The position numbers and the translations under genes were made by a program. Below, one piece after another: positions 1 through 9,695 of a DNA stretch of 64,000 bases. Each line of letters begins with the position of its first letter. The stretch's first letter is position 1. The DNA is from Zingiber officinale (taxonomy: Eukaryota; Streptophyta; Magnoliopsida; Zingiberales; Zingiberaceae), in the NCBI RefSeq assembly GCF_018446385.1, contig NC_055987.1, positions 11,431,705 to 11,495,704 of the forward strand. The letters run 5' to 3'. Below the pieces are notes generated by a model. It had not been told where the DNA came from, did no database searches, and saw nothing but the letters and a program-made list of their open reading frames with translations.

Positions 1-622
1 CGGGTGCTACCCGAAGCCAGCTGTCCAGAGAAGCTGGAGGCGCCTCGGAGGAAGCTGAAGGTGCCTTGGACCAGGCGTTGGAGGCGCCTTGGAGTAGCTT
101 GGAGGCGCCTTCAATGGGAAAAGGTGCGACCAGATCAGAGTTGATCCACGCGTGCGACTCGGCGGTCTGGAGGCTCCTCGGACAGGCTTGGAGGCGCCTC
201 CATGACTGTTTATAAGGAGGGTTCGAGCAGCAGCTTGGAACAATAATCAAAAAGTTGTCCTTCTTCAACGTGCTGCTCAAGAAACATTCCAGAAGTACTG
301 TAGCAACATCCCGACAACCCGGAGCTTCAGATTTAGCCTTTTGTTGTCGGTATAACTTTTATTATAGCTTTCAATTGTACTCAACTTGTAATAATTTTCC
401 GATATTATAGTTGTTGTCTAACGTAAACGCTCAACGAGCGTGGGCCTTGGAGTAGGAGTCGCCCTAGGCTCCGAACCAAGTAAATCTTGGAGTCTTCTGT
501 GTGCTGGTTGTTTTATTTATTTATTTCCGCTGCGTTACTCGTAAGATTTCCGAAATGAAAGTTGAAAGCCACGAACGCTATTCCCCCCCCCCCCCCCCCC
601 CTCTAGCACTTTCGATCCAACA
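1..622 (+). mobile_element. 3' end of a Sirevirus-type copia LTR (left part outside window)
   Basis: The sequence reads as the right part of an LTR in plus orientation. It ends with the terminal bases ccaaca at 617-622, preceded by a ctctag box like those of the other Sirevirus-type LTRs in this window. A TATA-like tttataagg lies near 211-219, and short GC-rich gaggcgcct palindromes fill the first 200 bases. A C homopolymer sits at about 585-601. It abuts a gag gene on the opposite strand, so it looks like an insertion into that gag. The left target-site copy lies outside the window, so solo LTR and full element cannot be told apart. Confidence 0.75.
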
Positions 623-1130
623 CATTTAAGGAGTATCTTATGATGTCCTGGTTACCTACCTTCTGTCCGATCGCATGGAGTCCATTGAGTAGTTCTTGAA
701 TTCAGGCGTGGAGCTGGCTAGCCGTCTCACCTTCTTGCATTTTTAAGTTATACAATTTATTGAATAACAAATCTCGCTTACTTACTTTGGTATCGGAGGT
801 CCCTTCGTGAAGCTCGATCAGCTTCTCCCATAGCTCTTTGGCGCTCGAGAATGGACCGATGTGGTTGAGCTCCTCCTTTGTTAGTCCGCATTGGAGGGTA
901 CAAATTGCTCTGACATTTGCCTCCACCTTCTTGATTAATGCTGGTTCCTAGTCCTCGCAGGGTGTAGGTTTGCCGTCTTTATCAGTTGGTAGTTCCAATC
1001 CAGTCTTGACGATCATCCACGTCTCGAACTGGATCTTCAGGAAGTTCTCCATTCTACCCTTCCAGTAACCGAAGTCCTCTCCGGTGAAGAGCGGGGGGCG
1101 GACAGTGTTGTAGCCTTCTTGTTGGGCCAT
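623..1130 (-). pseudogene. copia gag, broken and truncated
   Basis: This is the amino-terminal part of a Ty1/copia gag polyprotein (UBN2/DUF4219 type). The likely start MAQQEG is at 1130, followed by a TVRPPLF..GEDF.YWK region and the LQCGLTKEELNHIGP and ELWEKLIELHEGT motifs. It is similar along its length to the longer gag at 14534-15154. Two in-frame stops (a TAG near 947 and a TGA near 700) break the frame, and the coding sequence ends abruptly at 623 against the LTR to its left. The primer-binding site and this element's 5' LTR lie directly upstream at 1380-2656. Capsid function is known from the family; this copy cannot make a full protein. Confidence 0.85.
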
Positions 1131-1384
1131 TTTAGATCTGCCGCAGAGAGAAGAAAGAAAGACAATATCCCAGGACTTTGATCCTGGATTAGTAGTGTTG
1201 TATGAAAGACAATAATTAATTGTGTTCTCAAGTGGTGTTGCATCGACTTCGAGAAAAGAGTACAATAACGAAAAGAACTTAATCAGAAAATAACAATTAT
1301 GCTAATTTCCAATTGACTCCGAAAAATAGAAAACACAACGAAAAAATTACGTGATTGGTGGTTGCACTTGATCAACGCTACCCC

Positions 1385-1398
1385 GCTCTGATACCAAT
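1385..1398 (-). other. copia primer-binding site
   Basis: On the minus strand the bases next to the LTR read ttggtatcagagc, the usual plant copia primer-binding site complementary to the initiator methionine tRNA. It joins the LTR at 1399 to the gag at 1130 and fixes the element as minus-oriented. Confidence 0.85.
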
Positions 1399-2656
1399 TG
1401 TTGGATCGAGAAGCGCTAGAGGGGGGGTGAATAGCGTTCGTGGCTATTTCGTTCGATTCGTAAAACGTTCGAGAGTTTAAGTAGCGGAAATAAAAAGAAC
1501 AACACACAAAGACACAGATTATTTACTTGGTTCAGAGCTTGTGGTGACTTCTACTCCAAGGCCCGCGATCGTTGATCGCTTTCGGTGGGCAACAACTATA
1601 ATATCGTAAATGAGAGTACAACTTTGAAGTGCATTATTAAAACTGGAATACAAATTATACCGACAATGAAAATCACTATCTTGAAGCTTCGAGTCGTCGA
1701 GGTCTTGCCGTAGTTCAGCCGGATCATCTTGTTAGCAGCACATAGGAGAAAGAGCTCTAGAGGATTGATTATCTGAGTGCTGCCTCGACAACCCCTTTTA
1801 TACACTGCTGAAGGAGCCTCCAAGCACGTCCGAGGCGCCTCCAGGTTGCCCGAGTCACACGCATGGATCAGCACAGAATTGGTCGCACTTATCTGCTTTA
1901 AGGCGCCACCAAGCCTCTTCAAGGCGCCTTCAAGCCTTGGTCCAAGGTGCCTCCAGCATCATCTGAGGCACCTCCAGCACTGCTTCGCAACCAGCTCCCG
2001 CTTTGCACCCGAGGCGCCTCCAAGCTCCATGGAGGTGCCTCAGACACTGTTCATCTGAGACTTAGCTTGTTCCTTTCGTACCTGCAAGACACGTTAGTCC
2101 CAAAACAATAACATACCCTGCAAGACAAAGTCAGAACAGATATAAATATGATAAATCAAATAATTGACAGCTATCGGACTGTCCGAGTTTGACTTTAGAT
2201 TTCTGACCAGAAACCCTAGGTCGACCCGACGCCTACTGTTCCCTCTATGGGGAATGCGCCCTCACCTACTCCACTCAGGAGAGTTACTTGATGCCAGTCC
2301 GGTCCTCCAGACCGACTGAACTTTCTGCCTGAAGTTACCACCCCCTAGGACCTAGGGTTACCGCCCCCTAGGGTTTTTCTCCACCTAGGGTTACCACCCC
2401 CTTGGACCTAGGGTTACCGCGCCCTAGGGTTTTCCTTCACCTAGGGTTACCACCCCCTAGGACCTAAGGTTACCGCCCCTTAGGATTTTCTACCACCTAG
2501 GGTTACCACCCCCTAGGGTTTTTCACCTGCCTAACCGCATTTAGGACATTCCTGCAATCTCATTTAAATACATTAGATAACAAGGAATCTTAACTTTGAA
2601 TCCCTTTGCCATTATCAAAACTTAGGTTTGATCGTCGAATGCTTCCCGCACCAACA
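1399..2656 (-). repeat. 5' LTR of minus-oriented Sirevirus-type element
   Basis: The boundaries are clear: tgttgg at 1399 and ccaaca at 2651-2656, giving 1258 bp. The ggcgcctcc palindromes typical of these LTRs lie at 1805-2045. A tandem array of about 60-bp units built from acctagggttaccnccccctagg occupies 2335-2526. The right end interrupts a gypsy antisense ORF that resumes immediately at 2657, so this element inserted into older gypsy sequence. Its 3' half is missing because the gag is cut at 623. Confidence 0.85.
2335..2526. repeat. tandem repeat inside LTR, about 60-bp unit
   Basis: Roughly three imperfect copies alternate 'acctagggttaccaccccctagg' type and 'acctagggttaccgccccctaggg' type half-units with short pyrimidine linkers. 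The core cctaggg is self-complementary in part, so each half-unit could fold back. It resembles the plant telomere repeat only superficially. Confidence 0.7.
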
Positions 2657-2908
2657 GTTACAAACTTCAAGGATAAAGGGATAGATAGGAAACCGCAACC
2701 CGGCCACAAACTACTCTCAGAAGAAGCAGATCGTGTCGCTCGGCGGCATGTGTGGTCGGTCGGAGGGCGAAGCCAAAACCAGTTCAAAATTTGAAGGAAG
2801 GTCGAGGGCATTGGTCAGGCTCTCTGCGTCGCGCGCATCGAACCGTGACTCCATGGTCGTGTACCATGGGTCAGGAGCAAGTTCCGAAGGCTGAGAAGGA
2901 CTAGCCAT
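2657..2908 (-). pseudogene. antisense ORF of a Tat-type gypsy element (PF04195-like), interrupted
   Basis: The protein starts at MASPSQ (ATG at 2908) and contains WYTTMESRFDARD, then LPSNFELVLASPSDRPHMPP, then after two in-frame stops FVAGLRFPIYPFILEVC. This matches the plant family annotated as 'putative gypsy-type transposase', an extra ORF found in Tat-lineage gypsy elements, usually antisense to gag-pol. The copy at 58065-58760 shares the WYT, FD, HPH/RPH, PP and FP.HPF positions. Coding stops where the copia LTR inserted at 2656. No role is established for this protein; here it is a pseudogene. Confidence 0.65.
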
Positions 2909-3600
2909 CGCCGGAACAGTAGGGAAGGCCAAAGCCAAAGAAAAATGGAGGAGTCGATGGAGGAGATGATCGGAACAGTGCCCAAGGGGCACAAACACCG
3001 CTAGAGTGTAAAGAAAAACGCAAAAGAACAAAGAGACAAGGGGTGGAGAAGCCTTACAGGGAAAAGGGTGATCGAAGAAGAAGAGGAGTTGCCGGAAGGC
3101 TGAGGAACGGGTTCGCCGGAGTACCGAATGCAGACGAAAGCCTTCAGATGCACGAGCACGAAGATAGGCGGCGGAGGAAGGTGATGGGGGCTTTATACAG
3201 ACAGGGCTCGATTTCTCCGAGCCGTTGGATTCGGGTCACAAGACTCGAGGACTAGATCTCACCGTCAAATTCAAAAAGCAGAGGTCACATCGTCTGATCA
3301 TGCGGTGACGACGGCCTCGCCACACGTCGCCCGTTCATAGGATCGCATTTAATGAGCCCTATTATGCAGCCGTGACCGCGTGCTCAACCTTAATGGCAAG
3401 GATTTGCGCGAATTCTGAGGGAATCCTAAAGACGTCAACATTGACTGCCATCAGATCGGTGAGGCAATCAACGACAAACCAAAACTTTGGATGTTCCAGG
3501 GGATAGGCTATCGAGCGGTCGTGTTAACCTCCATGGTGCCCGAGCGGAGAGACATTTTCATCAGTGGCAGAGCAGTTGTCACACCACCAGGCTAATAGTC
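2909..3600 (-). other. leader and promoter region of the antisense ORF
   Basis: No ORF here looks genuine. On the minus strand a TATA-like ctgtataaag lies at 3191-3200, about 290 bases upstream of the MASPSQ start. Beyond it, to about 3600, is non-coding gypsy sequence that runs into the LTR. The TATA assignment is by sequence only. Confidence 0.4.
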
Positions 3601-4480
3601 CAGTCAGTCGAACTTGTGCCCTCCTTCGACTAGACTTGAAGGGAAGGCATGTGATCCGGTGGTAAACATAAGGGGACCCACATGGCCAGTGGTCAACGAC
3701 ACGCGGGAGTCAACGATCACGATCCAATAAGAGGCCCCTTGGCCGCTCGGCCAGGATAGCGCCAGGGTTGGCGCGAAGATAGCTCGACCACAGGTCGGGC
3801 TTCCGACGCTCATGATTTGCTCGTATAGAGGAATTGTTGCGCCGAGCGGCCCGTCCGCTCGGCTGAGCTGTAGATCAACTAAGGACGCAGTCCCATCCGA
3901 GTATGTGCTCGAGGGGCCTTCCCACTCGATCCGGGACGCCTTTACGCCCGACCGCCAGGATGGCCGAGCGTCCCTCCTGGTCGGCCCGGAAACAGACAAA
4001 AGGCGCAAAAGAGGACAAAGGAGGCAGACAGCAGATGATATCTTTCTCGAGCCAGGTGCCGCCGACGGACAGCATGGTCGGTGGCTGGACTGAACAGAGA
4101 ATCGCATGGTGGAAGATTCCACTGTCATGTCAGAGATATACTCGGACGGTTGCGGTATGGCGTCGGACATACTTTTCTGACACAGCTATTCTGAGGTAGG
4201 TTTTGGGAAGCATGCACATCTCGAGAAGCGTGCACGCGCCTCCCCGGAGTCCTATATAATGCCCCCCCCCCAGACTTCGACGAAGGTATGCAATATTCTT
4301 CACTGTAGCTACAGTCTCGTTATTCTGCTTCCGCTTCTTCTCCTCGTTGCCTGACTTGAGCGTCGGAGGGCCGCCGCCGGGAACCCCTTCCCAGCTCGGC
4401 TTTGCTGCAGGTTCGTCGTAGGTCCACGTCATCTTGGAGGTCATTCGAAGACAGGATAAAGCGTCACGTCCCCAGCGTCC
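3600..4480 (+). repeat. Tat-type gypsy LTR, plus orientation (ends approximate)
   Basis: A cctatataat TATA box is at 4251-4260. About 100 bases downstream is the element's characteristic 'cttgagcgtcggagggccgccgccggg' type block (4355-4382), and the same block recurs in reverse orientation at 53420-53460. A C-run at 4262-4271 follows the TATA. The antisense ORF lies immediately to the left, as expected if this is the 3' LTR of a plus-oriented Tat element. I could not fix the terminal TG/CA or target duplication. Confidence 0.55.
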
Positions 4481-4516
4481 GTCGACTCGACTCTTGGACA
4501 GGATCAACGAACATTC

Positions 4517-6626
4517 AGCAAATGAGTTTAAGACAATCAAACATATAATATACACTCAAATAATGAATTTATACTTATCAAAGAAATATAAAAAAACTAT
4601 AAGGCGATTGCCTTAGGACATCCCTCAAATTCTAACACTCCCACTTGGCCTAAAGCTAATCGCCATGGTGTCCTAAACCGTAAGCACAGACGTGACTCTC
4701 AAACTTGCTTTATCGTAGAGCCTTTGTTAAAGGATCTGCTAGATTCCTTTCAGTGGGAATTTTCTCGACTTGTATTTCTTTCCTACTAACGATCTCCCTG
4801 ATCAGATGATAACGGTGAAACACATGTTTTAATCGTTGATGAGACCTCAGTTCCTTTACTTGTGCAATGGCTCCAGTGTTCTCATAGTAAATAGGTAATA
4901 CTTCAATAATGGATGGAACCACTCCAAGTTCAGTAACGAACATCTTGATCCAAACCACTTCCTTTGCTGCTTCTGAAGATGCAATGTATTCCGCCTCACA
5001 AGTAGAATCTGCAACAGTGTCTTGCTTGAAACTTTTCCAACTAATTGCGCCTCCATTTAATATGAATATGAATCCAGACTGGGACTTGGAGTCATCCTTG
5101 TCCATCTGGAAACTAGCTTCGGTATATCCGCATATAGTCATATCACCATCTCCATAAACTAAGAACGTATCCTTAATTCTTCTTAAGTACTTAAGGATCA
5201 TCTTGACAGTCACCCAATGATCCATTTTCTAGATCAGACTGGTATCTTCTCGTAACACTCAGAGCATATGATACATCAGGTCTTGTACATAACATAGCAT
5301 ACATGATAGATCCTATTGCGGACGCATAAGGTATCTTATCCATGCAAATCCTCTCGTCTTCTGTGCGTGGGCACATAGACTTCGAAAGGTGAATTCTGTG
5401 CCTCATAAGTATGAAACATTTCTTGGATTCAGACATCCTAAACTGTTTTAGCACTCTGTTTATATATTTCGACTGTGAAAGACCAAGCAACTTTTTCGAT
5501 CTATCTCTATAGATTTTCATCCCGAGGATGTAAGTTGCTTCTCTCATGTATTTCATGGAGAACATATTGGACAACTAAACTTTAACTGACTGTAGAACTG
5601 GCACGTCATTTCTTATAAGCAATATGTCATCAACATATAATATTAGGATACGACTATACTCCCACTAACCTTTTAATACACACAAGGTTCGTTTGGATTT
5701 TGTGAGAAATCGAATTGTTTGATTGCCTCATCAAAATAGATATTCCAACTCCTGGATACTTGCTTTAGTCCATAAATGGACTGTTGAAGCTTGCATACTT
5801 TATTCTTGTTAACAGATGTGATGTCATATACACATCCTTGAGCAGATTCCATTAAGGAAAGTTGTTTTCACATCTATCTACCATATCTCATAATCATGAT
5901 GAGCTAATATGGCCAGGAGTATCCGAATGGATTTAAGCATGGTCACAAGTGAGAAAGTTTTGTCATAGTCAATGTCTTGCCTTTAACGATAGTCTTTCAC
6001 CGCCAACCTTGCCTTGTAGGTAATAATATTACCATCCATGTCGATTTTCTTCTTGAAAACCCATTTGCACCCTATAGGCGTAATGCCTTCAGGTGGGTCC
6101 ACCAAGTTTCAAACTTGATTTTCATACATAGAATTTATTTTCCGACTTCATGGTTGTAAGCCACTTGTCCTTTTCTGAACTATTCAGAGTCTCTTCATAA
6201 TCAGTAGGTTTCTCATCTTCAATGAGTAACACATCATTCAATTCTCTTACAAGAGATCCATATCTCTTAGGAATATTACGTGAGCTACCTGATCTACGAG
6301 GAGGTTGTGTCATAATCGGTTGTGGTTCTTGACTAGACATCTCATTAGTGTTTATTAGAGTCTCTTGAACTTCATCAAGTTCAATCATACTCCCACTTGC
6401 TTCCTGTAAGAGAAATTCTTTCTCTAGAAAGGTAGCATGCCTTGAAACAAACACTTTTTGTTCCGAGGGATGATAGAATTGGTAACCCTTAGTTTCGTTA
6501 AGGTATCCAATAAATAAACACTTATCAGACTTGACATCTAACTTGTCTGATATCGCATAAGCAGGAGACCCCCATATCTTCAAATAAGATATGAGGAGTT
6601 TCTTACTAGTCTATACCTTATATGCA
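4517..6626 (-). pseudogene. decayed Ty1/copia pol with 3' LTR stub
   Basis: Reading leftwards, 6626-6122 encodes the end of integrase and the linker to reverse transcriptase (KIWGSPAYA, KCLFIGY, the acidic linker, then PRRSGSSRNIPKRY). The reverse transcriptase follows with frameshifts; a YVDDI catalytic motif can still be read at about 5620-5645, then YILGMKIYRDRSKKLLGLSQ at 5574-5191. RNase H is at 5225-4710 with SQSGF, WKSFKQ, STCEAEYIASSEAA and NLADPLTK. A purine tract aagtgggag precedes tgttag at 4637-4632, which should start the 3' LTR, of which only about 120 bases remain. Gag and the rest of integrase are absent. Confidence 0.85.
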
Positions 6627-7077
6627 TGATCGATTAGTTAAATATCTGAATGTTAGATGAGGAAATCCTAAACTCAAATTAAGTGAATTAGGACTAGGCA
6701 ATCAATTGGATAATTGATTGACCCAAAGCTAATTGATCAGGTGATCGATTGGGAGTTATTTGTCACGAGAAAGGAGAAGGACTGAATGGATTGGGGCAAT
6801 CGATTAAACATTCCCCAATCGATTAGACAATCGATTGGGGTAATTATCATGAGAGCACAGAGAGGTGCTGAATCGATTGGCTAATTGATTCAGTCTTCTT
6901 TAATTGATCAATTAATCGATTGGATTAGAGTTTTTCGAAGCACAATGTTGTGCTGAATCGATTGGGAAAGTGCCCAATCGATTGGGAGAAAATCGCGAGC
7001 AAATAATGAGCTTATGAATCAATCAAGTGATCGATTGAAGCTGCGTAATCGATTAGGTAATCGATTTGCGAGGTTTG
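6627..7077. repeat. repeat rich in atcgattgg motifs, flank of the nested solo LTR
   Basis: There is no ORF. Many degenerate copies of (w)atcgattgg and its complement occur, a pattern also seen in the LTR at 60030-60400, suggesting LTR origin. It continues at 19001 after the inserted solo LTR: gtttg at 7073-7077 is duplicated at 18996-19000. The left end interrupts the copia pol at about 6626. Confidence 0.5.
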
Positions 7078-7262
7078 TGTTAGAGTGTATACTAAAAGCC
7101 TAGCTTTTGTATAAACATTTATTTAGAAATAAATAATCACAATGGTCAAATACCTACATTTATTTGTTAAGTGTAATTGTTCAATTAATTTATATTGTAG
7201 ATAACATGGTGTGTGGTGTCACACACAGAAGATCATGTTATCAGTTCTTTATAAATTATAAA

Positions 7263-8385
7263 TGTTGGATCGTGAAACGTCGATAGAGGGGGGGTGAATA
7301 TCGATTCGAAACAATCGCGTTAATAAGAGTTAAACGCAGCGGAATAATAAAAAACTTAGGCAAACTGAACAAGGTGTTTTTTACTTCGTTCGGAGCCTGT
7401 GACGACTCCTACTCGAAGGCCCGTACTCCTTGAGTACTTTCGTTGGGCAATTCACTAGCAATTCGAAATACTATTACAAATTAAGGTACAGAAATGCTAA
7501 TGGAAATAAAGTGATACCGACAAGAAAATTAACCAAAAAAGAAGGAGCACTTTGTCGAGGTTTTGTTAGCGTCGCAGGAGCGTAGAGCAGCAGAGCAAGC
7601 AGTCGAAGAGTTCTCAGTTGTTTTTGAAGCTCCACCCCTGGGGCTTCTTTTATATGCTGCTCCGGGTGCCCTGGTGCGACGTGGCAGGTCTAATCAGCGA
7701 ACTCCACGTGGTGACGACTCGGCCTGGATAAAATTCACCTCCGGGCGCCCGGATCCCTTTCGGGCGCTCGGACCTCCGGGTGCCCGGATCCCTTCCGGGC
7801 ACCCGGACCTCCTATTTCCATAAACTTCCTTTCCTGCAAAACAGAGTTAGTCCGAGGCAAATATATATTCTGCAAAACAGATTGTTAGCACAACTAAAGT
7901 AATATGATTTAACAAGAAAAGAGTATGACTTAGATTCCGTCTTTCCGAGACCGGAATCTAGTCACGATCTCGACTTAGATATCCGAAATGGATCTAAGTC
8001 GGATCGACGCCTAATGTTCCCTTCCTGGGAACGCGTCCTCGCAGTCACTCCCCTCCAGTGACTTACCTCACTTACCTGCCAGACGTCCGGTCAACCCGTC
8101 GACCCATCTGGACTTCGTGCCAGCTATCCGGTCAGCCCGTCGACCTAGCTGGGCTTCGTGCCTAAGCGTCCGGTCAGCCCGTCGACCCGCTTGGACTTCG
8201 TGCCAGCTATCTGGTCAACCCGTCGACCTAGCTGGGCTTCGTGCCAGACATCCGGTCAGCCCGTCGACCTGTCTGAACTTATCCTGCACACTCGATCAGA
8301 GTGTTAGATCAACAATAAACCTAACTTAACCTATTTGTCATTCATCAAAACCTAGGTTAAATCGTTAGTGCTAACCGCACCAACA
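7263..8385 (-). repeat. 3' LTR of the Sirevirus
   Basis: It runs tgttggatcg to accaaca on the plus strand (1123 bp). The minus-strand TATA is at 7647-7656. GC-rich palindromes of cgggcgcccgg type lie at 7735-7812, and a tandem array of about 41-bp hairpin units is at 8076-8290. It is nearly identical to the other LTR, with roughly a dozen differences by eye plus a 20-bp length difference near 7660-7672 inside a palindrome. Confidence 0.93.
8076..8290. repeat. five tandem hairpin units, about 41 bp each
   Basis: Each unit has the constant core ccggtcagcccgtcgac, flanked by variable segments that are complementary within the same unit: cagctat with tagctgg, aagcg with cgctt, cagaca with tgtctg, ccaga with tctgg. 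The stems change between units but pairing is kept. The same array is in the other LTR at 16255-16455, and a related array in opposite orientation is at 55885-56095. Confidence 0.85.
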
Positions 8386-9695
8386 ATCTCCCTCTTTTTG
8401 ATGGAATGACAACCTGGTTAAGTTAGTGAAGACATTTGCAAGAAAAAACAGATAACATCATTATGTGGAGGTTTTTTAAGTTAGTTTGTATTTTCAATTG
8501 GTTTGGCTAACTTAACCCACCTAACCCTCCCCCTTTGGCATTCATCAAAAATAAGCATGTTTAAAGTAATAAAAAAAATATAGACTTCAGACAAAGTAAG
8601 GAATCATGTCAAGTTAATCTGGGGAAGTTAAACTTAATAATTTATCTTTTGTAAAAGAGCTAAGTTTTGAGACAAGTTTAAAAGATCTATTTTTCAAAAC
8701 TAGGTAAAATTGATTTTCTAAAACTGAGTTGGTAAAGGATTCAACTTTCAAGACTTAAGTACATAAAAGACTTGATTTTTTAAAGCTAGTTTTCAAAAAT
8801 AGGTGTATATATAAAAAAATCCAGATTTAAAGGCTAAGTTTTGTGAAAAATAGCTAATTTTTCAAGTATAGCTTCTAAGGTTAAGGTTTAAGAATAAGTT
8901 CTAAATTTCAAGAAAATTTTTTTTTTAAAACAGGTTTCAACTCTTTTCAAACATAAGCAAAATTTCAAAACTAAGTTTTAAAATATATTTCAAGATTGAT
9001 TGAAGTTTAATTTTCAACACTAAGTTTGTAAAAGATTAAAAATTTTAAAAAAAACTTAGTTTATAAACTTACGCTTAGTTTACAAAAATTAATTTTTGTA
9101 GAATTAAGTAGAGTTAAGTAAAGTCAAATTCTCAGAACTAGATTTTTAAATTCAATTTTCAAAACTACGTTAAATCTAATTTTGAAATTCAATAACTTAG
9201 TTTTCAAAAATAGGTTTAAGTAATTTTTAATAAAAATTTTTTGAAAAATCGAAAAAATTTTAATTGATTCCTCCCCCTGGACCTGACATTAAATCAAATG
9301 TCTAACCAGTTAGTTACTGACTGACTTATCAAAAGATAGCAGCTTTCACTTGGTTAGTCAAGTTAAGGTCAATCTTAACTTGATTAATATATATTTTGTT
9401 TTTAACGCCCAGACTTATGTCGATGCACTGAAATAAGCATCTTAAGTCTTAGGCAAGTGGCCTATGCATCTCACCCCATTCTATTGTTCGGCAAATACAA
9501 GCAAGGTAAGCCTAGGGTTTTGGTGAGATGCTCAAAACTAGTCCTATGGGTGCATGTTCTCTAAGGATTTTGAACTAGTCTAAGGCTAAAAGTTTATTTA
9601 AAAATCTAAAAATAGGAAGGTTTTAAAAACTGACACATGTTTGAACCTATAAGTTGAAAGCAATAATTTTGAAAGTATTTTGAAATTTGAAATTC
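8386..9695. other. non-coding Sirevirus region between pol and 3' LTR
   Basis: This is AT-rich with many degenerate aagttttcaaaac motifs and no credible ORF. On the minus strand, purine tracts occur next to the LTR (aaaaagagggagat, about 8385-8400), at 8525-8538 (aagggggaggg) and at 9270-9280 (cagggggagg). The first is the polypurine tract for plus-strand priming; repeated purine tracts are a known Sirevirus trait. Confidence 0.7.

Noticed and set aside
2335-2526. Interstitial telomere repeat
   Set aside because: The repeat is built on cctagggttacc rather than the plant ccctaaa unit, and lies within defined LTR ends.
3604-4555. ORFs of 90-190 codons on both strands
   Set aside because: They lie in a gypsy LTR with its own TATA box, overlap each other, and resemble no protein.
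8076-8290. CRISPR-like array (constant repeats with variable spacers)
   Set aside because: This is plant nuclear LTR sequence; the variable parts are complementary within each unit rather than unrelated spacers, and units are tandem hairpins.
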